6,990 bases of DNA from Verrucomicrobiota bacterium. Lineage in GTDB: Bacteria; Verrucomicrobiota; Kiritimatiellia; UBA8416; JAIOPI01. The position numbers were made by a program, and so were the translations under genes. Each line of letters starts with the position of its first letter. Position 1 is the first letter of the stretch. Location of the stretch: the NCBI GenBank assembly GCA_027620105.1, contig JAQCIA010000105.1, positions 1 to 6,990 on the forward strand, in the 5' to 3' direction. Shown piece after piece: positions 1-4,852 of the stretch. A model generated the notes under the pieces. It saw nothing but the letters and a program-made list of their open reading frames with translations. It made no database searches and had not been told where the DNA came from.

Positions 1-336
1 CCTGAAACGATCGACGAGCTTTGCGAACTTCCCGGCGTGGGCCGCAAGACCGCCAACCTCGTTGTCTCCCTGGCTTTCGACAAACCGGGCATCTGCGTGG
101 ATATCCACGTGCATCGCATCGCAAATCGCCTGGGGCTCATCCGCACGGGCACGCCCTTCCAAAGTGAAATGGCTTTACGCGAACTGCTGCCGCTTCGTTA
201 CTGGAAGTCATGGAATCGCCACATGGTTTCCTTCGGCCAAACAGTTTGTCGCCCCGTCAATCCCCACTGCGACACCTGCCCGCTCTTCACCCTTTGCAAA
301 CGCGTCGGCGTCGTTTCACGTTCGGCCCGGATTTAG
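1..336 (+). CDS. nth: Endonuclease III, C-terminal half (5' end outside window)
   Basis: Base-excision-repair DNA glycosylase/AP lyase that removes oxidised pyrimidines. The reading frame is open from base 1 and ends at TAG 334-336, leaving 111 residues, about half of a typical protein of roughly 210 residues; the start lies outside the window. Visible features: a helix-hairpin-helix LPGVGRKTAN (residues 10-19) with the catalytic lysine K16; VDIHVHR with the catalytic aspartate D34; and a C-terminal 4Fe-4S cysteine set C83-x6-C90-x2-C93-x5-C99, the exact spacing of the Nth family. The cluster separates this from HhH relatives that lack it, and MutY is unlikely because the protein ends soon after the cluster with no NUDIX-like domain. 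A 139-base gap separates it from the next gene on the same strand. I see no terminator in that gap. Confidence 0.95.
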   Translation, partial: PETIDELCELPGVGRKTANLVVSLAFDKPGICVDIHVHRIANRLGLIRTGTPFQSEMALRELLPLRYWKSWNRHMVSFGQTVCRPVNPHCDTCPLFTLCKRVGVVSRSARI

Positions 337-475
337 GGGCGCTGGCGCTTGTCCACCGCCTTCTTGGACCTCTGAGCGGAAGAATCGCCTCCCTCCGTAG
401 TTGCATCCCACCGCGGTAAGTATAAGATTCCAGTGTCACGGCTGGATTGCCTCAGCCCGCGTTGGAAGGAACGCC

Positions 476-1003
476 ATGCACCTCGGAAGATGTCGCGTAC
501 AAGTTCTCGCCGCCATGCTGCTGGTCGCATTTTCGGCTTGCTTCCGAAAACCACCGGAATCACCCCCGCCGCCTCGGCCCCCACCACTGCCCCATCCCAC
601 CGCATTTAGCTTTACCGATACCAACCAGGTCGTGGCCGCTTCGGAAATTCCCTCCGAGGGAAGACAGCCGCTGGTTCGCGCGGACTTCAATTTCGACAGA
701 CTGACCGACGTGGCGGTTGCCGAAACAAATGAGAGCGGACAGAGCGTGGTAACAATCTACCTGCGCCGACGCAGCGGCCTGCTGGATGAGCGCTACGTCA
801 AGGCCGGCGGCATTCTCCAGTCCGGCGACTACACAATCTCCGGGCTCATGACCAGTGGCAATGGCGAGCACACGGATCTGGTGGTGATCTTTGCATTCAT
901 GGATGGACACAAGGAACTTGTCCACTTCCGCAGCGACGGCTCCGAGTTCAAGGAAGTCCTGCGCCAGTCCATGGCGGGTGCCGGATCCGCATCGGCCCCG
1001 TGA
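476..1003 (+). CDS. Putative proline-rich lipoprotein with one FG-GAP/VCBS-like Ca-binding motif
   Basis: A 175-residue protein of unknown function, probably membrane-anchored. I chose ATG 476 over the in-frame ATG at 401 because GGAAGGA (464-470) sits five bases before it and the protein then begins with a signal peptide: basic R5/R7, a hydrophobic stretch at about 9-20, and a lipobox-like FSAC ending at C22. The phenylalanine at -3 is not the classical leucine, so lipidation is likely but not certain. A proline-rich linker (residues 26-41) follows. Residues 70-78 read DFNFDRLTD, a D-x-N-x-D-x3-D calcium-loop pattern as in FG-GAP/VCBS repeats, here only once. The stop overlaps the next gene's GTG start (GTGA, 1000-1003), suggesting co-translation with the sugar kinase; that does not reveal a function. 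The C-terminus is rich in small residues. Confidence 0.75.
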   Translation: MHLGRCRVQVLAAMLLVAFSACFRKPPESPPPPRPPPLPHPTAFSFTDTNQVVAASEIPSEGRQPLVRADFNFDRLTDVAVAETNESGQSVVTIYLRRRSGLLDERYVKAGGILQSGDYTISGLMTSGNGEHTDLVVIFAFMDGHKELVHFRSDGSEFKEVLRQSMAGAGSASAP

Positions 1004-2040
1004 ACGTGTCGATGAACGGACGCATCATCAACGCCGTCGCCCCCACCCGCGTATGTGATCTCGGCGGATGGACCGATACGTGGTTCGCCGGCCATGGCGC
1101 CGTCTTTAGCATTGCCATCTATCCCTACGTCGAGGTTCAGATCCGGACCTCATCCCCTGTCGGCGCCGGACCGCGCGTGCAACTCTTCGTGGAAAACTAT
1201 GGAGAAACCTATGCGCTGGATCCGGAGAACATCACCTATGATAAGCATCCCTTGATCGAGGCCGCCATCGACCTGATGAAAGTCCCCACCACCTGCAGCC
1301 TGGCGATCAACATCTACTCCGAAGCGCCGCCGGGCGCCTCCATGGGAACCTCCGCCGCGGTGTCCGTGGCCCTCGTCGGGGCCCTGGCCCGGCTATCGGG
1401 TCAGCACCGCACGCCGCATGAAATTGCGCAGCTTGCACACTCCATCGAAACGGAAAAGCTGGGCATGCAATGCGGCATCCAGGATCAATTGGCCAGCGCG
1501 TATGGCGGCATCAATTTCATACAGATGCCTGCGTTTCCACACGCCAGCGTGTCCGCCATCCAGATCCCGAACAACACCTGGTGGGAACTGGAGCATCGCC
1601 TCGCGGTGGTCTACATCGGCTCACCGCACCGGTCCTCCGAGACGCACCAGAAAGTCATCGCCGATCTCGGGCCCGACGCCTGCCACGATCCCCGCCTGGA
1701 ACGCCTGCGCGAACTTGCCACCGCCGGCAAGGATGCCCTCTACGCCGGCGATTTTGCCGCGCTGGGCGCATACATGACTGCCAATACGGAAGTCCAGCGC
1801 AAGTTGCACCCCGCCCTCGTCTGCCGCGCCTTCGAGAACATCATCGACATCGCCTCCGGTTTTGGCGTGCTCGGCTGCAAAGTGAATGGCGCCGGCGGCG
1901 ATGGCGGCTCGCTGACAATCCTCACGGACGGCGACGCCGCCCAAAAGCGCCGCCTGCTGCAAACTCTGACTGAAAAAGGGTTCAAACCGATCCCGCTCTA
2001 CCTCTCCCGCCAGGGTCTACGCGTCTGGGAAACGCCGTGA
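1000..2040 (+). CDS. GHMP-family sugar kinase (heptose-7-phosphate kinase/galactokinase-like)
   Basis: A cytoplasmic ATP-dependent small-molecule kinase of 346 residues, full length for the family. Three GHMP signatures are present: an N-terminal substrate motif APTRVCDLGGWTDT (14-27); the phosphate-binding loop PPGASMGTSAA (110-120); and the C-terminal glycine motif VNGAGGDGGS (295-304). CGIQDQ (158-163) supplies the likely catalytic aspartate D162. The closest type known to me is the heptose-7-phosphate kinase/predicted galactokinase-mevalonate kinase group; the true sugar cannot be read from sequence. The start is GTG 1000, overlapping the lipoprotein stop by four bases with no obvious Shine-Dalgarno sequence, which suggests translational coupling. 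ATG 1012 (residue 5) is an alternative. No heptose or LPS genes are adjacent to support a pathway. The stop is TGA 2038-2040; I see no clear terminator before the tRNA. Confidence 0.9.
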   Translation: MNVSMNGRIINAVAPTRVCDLGGWTDTWFAGHGAVFSIAIYPYVEVQIRTSSPVGAGPRVQLFVENYGETYALDPENITYDKHPLIEAAIDLMKVPTTCSLAINIYSEAPPGASMGTSAAVSVALVGALARLSGQHRTPHEIAQLAHSIETEKLGMQCGIQDQLASAYGGINFIQMPAFPHASVSAIQIPNNTWWELEHRLAVVYIGSPHRSSETHQKVIADLGPDACHDPRLERLRELATAGKDALYAGDFAALGAYMTANTEVQRKLHPALVCRAFENIIDIASGFGVLGCKVNGAGGDGGSLTILTDGDAAQKRRLLQTLTEKGFKPIPLYLSRQGLRVWETP

Positions 2041-2120
2041 AGCGCGGAAGGCGGATGACCTTAAACCGGTATACCGTCGTCCCCAATCTTCCACTTCATG
2101 ATCTGCAATCCTCGACCCAC

Positions 2121-2197
2121 TGGTGCCCCAGGCAGGGATCGAACCTGCGACCGCGGGATTAGAAATCCCGTGCTCTGTCCAACTGAGCTACTGGGGC
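2121..2197 (-). tRNA. tRNA-Arg (anticodon UCU), CCA encoded
   Basis: Read on the minus strand, this folds as a complete cloverleaf. The 7-bp acceptor GCCCCAG (2197-2191) pairs with CTGGGGC (2131-2125), followed by discriminator A and a genomically encoded CCA (2123-2121). The anticodon stem CGGGA/TCCCG encloses the loop TTTCTAA (2165-2159), giving anticodon TCT (2163-2161), which decodes AGA as arginine. The T arm is GCAGG-TTCGATC-CCTGC. The gene is convergent with the kinase, 80 bases away. Its 5' side faces the integrase relic. Confidence 0.97.
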
Positions 2198-2262
2198 TTT
2201 AGCCTGCAAATACTCGCACTTTGAGGAATCCGAAATTCCCCATTGTATTGCCTTCACTGCAT

Positions 2263-2282
2263 GTGACGCTTACGTGACGCTT
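2263..2282. repeat. Tandem 9-bp direct repeat GTGACGCTT with nearby inverted copy
   Basis: GTGACGCTT occurs at 2263-2271 and again at 2274-2282, a period of 11 bases or about one helical turn. An inverted partner CGTCAC lies in GCTCACGTCACAC near 2300-2312, matching the GTGACG core. The stretch 2198-2400 otherwise has no gene I can support. Helically phased repeats beside a tRNA and an integrase relic could be recombinase arm-type or regulator sites. That is inference; the repeats themselves are directly visible. Confidence 0.5.
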
Positions 2283-2402
2283 CCCGCAGATGAATGACGC
2301 GGCTCACGTCACACGGACGCCACATGCACGAGGCAACAACATGACGCCAAAATAGCCGATTCCCCTCGCCAGCGCAAACCCGCTCGCGGTGTGATCCGGT
2401 AG

Positions 2403-2738
2403 CGGTCATGGACCACCGACGACCGCACAAAGAAAACAGCGGGGCAATCGGATTTCGGGGTGGTGAATGGAAAACGTCTTCGCAAGTCATTCGGTACGAA
2501 GCTCGAGGCTGAAACCTGGCTGCATGTGCAAAGCGTCATGCTGAACGACCAGGGGCACGCCGCCTTTGCGATGTCGGACACCCAGCGCACGCACGCCGTC
2601 ATCCGCGCCCTGGCAACGCTGCTGGGCGGGCGCGAGGGCACCCATCCATCTCTGGATTCGAACAGTGCAAATGAGGAGTTGGCGCGGCTACGCGACAATA
2701 TCCGCCATCTGTCTTGTTTGATGTCAACTCTTGCTTAA
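2403..2738 (+). pseudogene. Relic of a tyrosine-recombinase (phage-type integrase) N-terminal region
   Basis: The frame is open from just after a TAG at 2400-2402 to TAA 2736-2738. It contains NGKRLRKSFGTKLEAETWL, which resembles the arm-type/SAM-like N-terminal region of tyrosine site-specific recombinases (basic strand, then a [K/A]-EAE-x-W helix). A segment with SDTQRTHAVIRALATLL follows, similar to the linker helix of such integrases. The similarity appears to fade after about base 2635, and the catalytic R...H-x-x-R...Y domain is absent. There is no ATG at the expected N-terminus: GTG 2460 is the earliest plausible start and the first in-frame ATG is at 2538. I read it as a decayed or truncated integrase. 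It ends 13 bases before the palindrome at 2752. It could instead be an unrelated small ORF; recognition is by pattern only. Confidence 0.45.
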
Positions 2739-2751
2739 GAAAGAACCTTTT

Positions 2752-2818
2752 ATCCTAACATCTATCGCGCGGTTGAGGCGCGGCCTACTGGACGTCGCCT
2801 CGTGCCGGAGGTTAGGAT
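2752..2818 (-). repeat. Candidate attC site 1: nested imperfect palindrome downstream of the MOSC gene
   Basis: The outer arms ATCCTAAC (2752-2759) and GTTAGGAT (2811-2818) are perfect 8-bp complements. Inner arms GAGGCG (2775-2780) and CGCCTC (2796-2801) form a second perfect 6-bp pair. The 67-bp length, the AAC/GTT core ends, the nested two-arm layout and the position 33 bases after a gene's stop all match an integron attC site. The outer 7-mers match RYYYAAC/GTTRRRY at six of seven positions, with the deviating outermost bases still complementary. Orientation is taken from the MOSC gene. No T tract follows, so a plain terminator is less likely. The spacers between arms are unequal (15 and 9 bases), less symmetric than in textbook sites. 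Confidence 0.55.
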
Positions 2819-2851
2819 CACGCGCATCAATAATAGGCGGCCATGGCTGGC

Positions 2852-3553
2852 CTAGTCGAAACTCGGCACGGCTTCTGCGCATGCCCGCCCCCGCATCAAT
2901 TTCACTTCGTCGCCAACGGCAATCGTACCGCTTTCGATCACAAAGCAGTTGAGCGCAAGCTTACCGGCAAACCGCCTGTAGATGTCACGCGTGATTTCCT
3001 TATCTTGGACCAGAGTGTCGGGGTCGTACGAAGTCATGATGCAACGCAGACGCAGATCCTGGACACCGATGAGGACTTTGCCGATTCGCAGGCATGCGCC
3101 CGGCCACGCACCTTCCGTCAGGCCCTCGACGCCGCCAATCACAATGTTTGGCCGTAAGCGGCGATGGTCGTGGCCGAAGGCCGCGATTGCCCCGTCGGTG
3201 GCCACCAGTAACGGCAGCACGTCAAAACGCTCGGCACCGTCATAGCGCACGAGTTTTGCGCCCGGTCCGGCAATGTCCACAACCTCGGCGGCGACCCCTG
3301 GATTTTCCCAGAGCCGGCCGTCGACCATGATTTCTCCGTGTGGGCCTATCGAGCCCTTATGGCCCAGAAAGCGCGGCTGCGAACGAGAGGTGATCACCCG
3401 GCCACTGGAGTTCTCAACGTGCACGATCCGATCACCCTCGATGCCGAGAGACCCAACGTCTGCCCGTTCCAGTTTCTCTCCAGCCATTGTCTTGATCGGG
3501 TATCGCCAGATTTCCGTGATCTTCATCGCCACCTCTCGCGTTTGGGCCGGCAT
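2852..3553 (-). CDS. MOSC-domain protein (mARC/YcbX-like molybdenum cofactor sulfurase C-terminal family)
   Basis: A protein of 233 residues with the MOSC N-terminal beta-barrel (ITEIWRYPIKTMAGEKL, about 12-28) followed by the MOSC domain. Family hallmarks are LRPNIVI (133-139) and RCIMTSYDPDT (170-180), where C171 aligns with the conserved cysteine that ligates molybdenum or carries sulfur in mARC and YcbX-type proteins. These bind molybdenum cofactor and often reduce N-hydroxylated compounds; the substrate here is unknown. ATG 3553 has AGGAGG five bases upstream. ATG 3526 (residue 10) has the weaker AGAGG and matches the usual family start, so the first nine residues are uncertain. There is no added ferredoxin domain and no signal peptide, so it is probably cytoplasmic. 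The gene lies alone between two palindromic spacers, as a single-gene cassette would. No molybdopterin genes are nearby. Confidence 0.9.
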   Translation of the reverse strand: MPAQTREVAMKITEIWRYPIKTMAGEKLERADVGSLGIEGDRIVHVENSSGRVITSRSQPRFLGHKGSIGPHGEIMVDGRLWENPGVAAEVVDIAGPGAKLVRYDGAERFDVLPLLVATDGAIAAFGHDHRRLRPNIVIGGVEGLTEGAWPGACLRIGKVLIGVQDLRLRCIMTSYDPDTLVQDKEITRDIYRRFAGKLALNCFVIESGTIAVGDEVKLMRGRACAEAVPSFD

Positions 3554-3567
3554 CCCACCCTCCTAGC

Positions 3568-3633
3568 GCCCACGCCTGCCTCCACCTTGCCCGTCTACGG
3601 GCCGGGAGGAGGCAGAGCAGCGCGTTGTTGGGC
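3568..3633 (-). repeat. Candidate attC site 2: nested palindrome between cupin and MOSC genes
   Basis: On the minus strand the element starts with GCCCAAC (3633-3627), a perfect RYYYAAC, and ends with GTGGGC (3573-3568), which is GTTGGGC with one T missing. Inside are the perfect 8-bp arms CTGCCTCC/GGAGGCAG and a tip hairpin GCCCGT-AG-ACGGGC. The 66-bp length nearly equals candidate site 1. It begins 13 bases after the cupin stop and ends just before the MOSC ribosome-binding site. A Rho-independent terminator is the alternative, but no T run follows and the arms continue past the tip stem. The missing T in the GTT core might impair recombination. Confidence 0.55.
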
Positions 3634-3646
3634 ACCAAGCCTCAAT

Positions 3647-4072
3647 CTATTCCTCCATCACTACGTTCCACGGTCCATCCGCTTGAATGAAGAACACAGC
3701 ATCCTCGTTGCCTTCCACCTTCGCCGTGTGCACCGCCTTGTTGGTCAGGGCAAAATACGCCCCTTGCCCTAGCTTGTACTCCTTGCCCTCCACGGTAAGC
3801 GTGATCGTGCCCGACACCACGGTGACGTAATGATCCGGGTCGTGATGATGTTTCGGCGTCGCCAGCCCGACTGGATACTTCAGAAAGAATCGGCTCGCGC
3901 CCTTTTCCATGTCGCCGGACACTAGAGCGGCGCTCACACCATTTCCCATGTCCTTCCACTTGAGATCGGCCTTCGTCACCACTACCGCCGAGCCGGTGCC
4001 GTCGGCCAGTAGCGGCGCCCCTGCCATCAGCGCCGCTCAAATCGAGATCACTATTGCGTGTTTGAAGTTCAT
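3647..4072 (-). pseudogene. Secreted single-domain cupin, signal peptide interrupted by in-frame TGA
   Basis: A small cupin-fold protein. The frame from ATG 4072 has a strong Shine-Dalgarno sequence (AAGGAG, six bases before) and begins MNFKHAIVISI. Codon 12 is then TGA (4039-4037), followed in frame by AALMAGAPLLADG and the complete cupin. With a sense codon at 12, the first 25 or so residues would form a typical Sec signal peptide cleaved near LLA-D. Cupin motif 1 is visible as HHHDPDHYVTVVSG, where histidine replaces the usual glutamate ligand (H-x-H-x3-H); motif 2 includes the histidine in NKAVH. Metal binding is likely; the reaction is unknown. A shorter product could start at ATG 4027 but would lack the export signal. 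The cupin body is intact, so the lesion is recent or a sequencing error. Isolated cupins like this cannot be given a substrate. Confidence 0.75.
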
Positions 4073-4078
4073 TGACGT

Positions 4079-4084
4079 CTCCTT
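4079..4084 (-). promoter_or_regulatory. Shine-Dalgarno AAGGAG that fixes the original cupin start
   Basis: Reading the minus strand, AAGGAG (4084-4079) is followed by a six-base spacer and ATG 4072-4070. This near-consensus site belongs to the start upstream of the TGA. It is the main evidence that ATG 4072, rather than ATG 4027, was the authentic initiation codon. The region before ATG 4027 has no comparable purine motif. Confidence 0.75.
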
Positions 4085-4157
4085 AGTCCTCTATCGTTGA
4101 TCACGTACATCTTGTTTGCGAAAACGCATTCTATACCTCTCTTCGGCCTCCTTTCAT

Positions 4158-4228
4158 GCCCAACGTTAGCAGTGATCCTCGGGGCTCCCGGCTTTGCAGC
4201 GCGTAGCGAACCCGCCGCGTTGTTCTCC
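4158..4228 (-). repeat. Candidate attC site 3 (weaker), between secreted protein and cupin
   Basis: On the minus strand the right end is a perfect GTTRRRY box, GTTGGGC (4164-4158), in the context GCTAACGTTGGGC. The left end GGAGAACAACGCG (4228-4216) shares the 9-mer AACAACGCG with candidate site 2, although its outer four bases are degenerate. An imperfect internal hairpin is present (GGCTTTGC against GCGAACCCGCC on the plus strand). Length is about 71 bp. The outer arms pair poorly. The stretch is also read through by the frameshifted ORF upstream, so this call rests on the end motifs and its place in the array. Confidence 0.35.
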
Positions 4229-4727
4229 GTAGGCTCTACTTCTAGATTGGCCACAGTTTCCCTGCCGTGCGGCCGTTCTTCCGCGCCATGTGCCATAATG
4301 ATTTTCCAGATGGCGCCGGACACCCGCTTCGTCTGTTCTCCCTCGAGTATCAGCAACTGCACGTTCATGCCTCCGAGAAGCACATTTGCCGTGATCGGCT
4401 GGGTGTGAATCTGTGCCGTTGAGTCGGCGTCATGCAGGTCGATATAGAACCAAATGCCGTCATCGTCCGGATTTGGGACGCCAGATGTCCACCCTCCTAT
4501 GTGTTCCGCTTTGTGCGTCTTGAATCCGTATGTGATCGACAATCGCAAAGGATCGGCCGCGTTGTCCGCGAAAATGCCTCCAGCTGGGGATAGTCGGGCT
4601 TCAGTTTCTCTATGTCTGCCGCGATGCTCAGAATCGTCTCGCGATGACTTGTGGCCGCTTCAGAATCGGCATGGGATAGAGCCAAGGGTAGAACAATAAG
4701 GATGCATGCGATCGCCACCTTTTTCAT

Positions 4728-4852
4728 ATCGTTCCTCTATCTTCTATGGCCAAACGTCCAAGGTCACCCACGCTCGCACGTGGCGCGACTCGTGCCGGAG
4801 CGAAGCGACAAGCACGCGGCGTGACGCCGAGCGCGAGGAGGAGCGAGGCGAG
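4728..4852 (-). other. Gene-free spacer with possible fourth attC-like end
   Basis: This GC-rich spacer lies between the kinase stop and the secreted-protein start. Read on the minus strand it closes with ACGTTTGGCC (around 4756-4748), close to but not matching GTTRRRY because of the third T. It contains GCTCGC (4771-4776) complementary to GCGAGC (4848-4853), and GGCGTGACGCC as a small inner palindrome. If it is an attC, the other end would be GACCAAT (4861-4855), reaching into the kinase stop codon, about 113 bp in all. The evidence is weak, and clustered GC-rich repeats of this kind can arise without recombination function. Confidence 0.2.

Larger units (their letters stand above)
4069..4727 (-). 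pseudogene. Secreted protein of unknown function, split by a one-base frameshift
   Basis: The 5' part starts at ATG 4727, with GAGGA five bases upstream. It encodes a clear signal peptide (MKKVAIACILIVLPLALSHA, cleavage after A20) and a short helical segment ending near QLEAFS. The 3' part continues in the -1 frame with ADNAADPLRLSITYGFKTH, then a conserved-looking core GGWTSGVPNPDDDGIWFY (18 residues) and STAQIHTQP. Joining the frames near 4566-4575 (GCATTTTCGCGG on the minus strand) restores one protein, consistent with loss of one base. No slippery heptamer is apparent, so programmed frameshifting is unlikely. The tail after about AHGAEE, encoded below about 4280, looks like read-through of the intergenic palindrome; the frame finally ends at TGA 4069, overlapping the cupin ATG as ATGA. 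I do not recognise the family well enough to name it. Periplasmic or secreted location is inferred from the signal peptide. Confidence 0.65.

Noticed and set aside
1470..1973. Long overlapping frames inside the sugar kinase on both strands
   Set aside because: They are shadows of a full-length GHMP kinase with all three motifs, and their composition is Arg/Pro/Ala-skewed.
2041..2120. Possible terminator or promoter between the kinase and the tRNA
   Set aside because: Only short palindromes (GGTATACC, ACCGGT) are present, with no stem plus T-tract and no convincing -35/-10 pair.
3568..3633. Rho-independent terminator for the cupin gene
   Set aside because: The hairpin is strong, but there is no T-run after either side, and the end boxes plus nested arms fit an attC-like element better. 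A terminating effect cannot be excluded.
4037..4039. The cupin TGA as selenocysteine or recoded tryptophan
   Set aside because: It falls in a signal-peptide hydrophobic core where selenocysteine has no role. I see no SECIS-like hairpin immediately after it. The other genes here use TGA as an ordinary stop (for example at 1001-1003 and 2038-2040).
3642..4040. Open frame of 132 residues on the minus strand overlapping the cupin
   Set aside because: It is an out-of-frame Gly/Arg/His-rich shadow. The overlapping frame carries the cupin motifs.
4566..4575. Programmed -1 ribosomal frameshift in the secreted protein
   Set aside because: The TTTT run is not in an X-XXY-YYZ heptamer in the correct frame, and I see no obvious stimulatory structure. 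A mutation or sequencing error is simpler.
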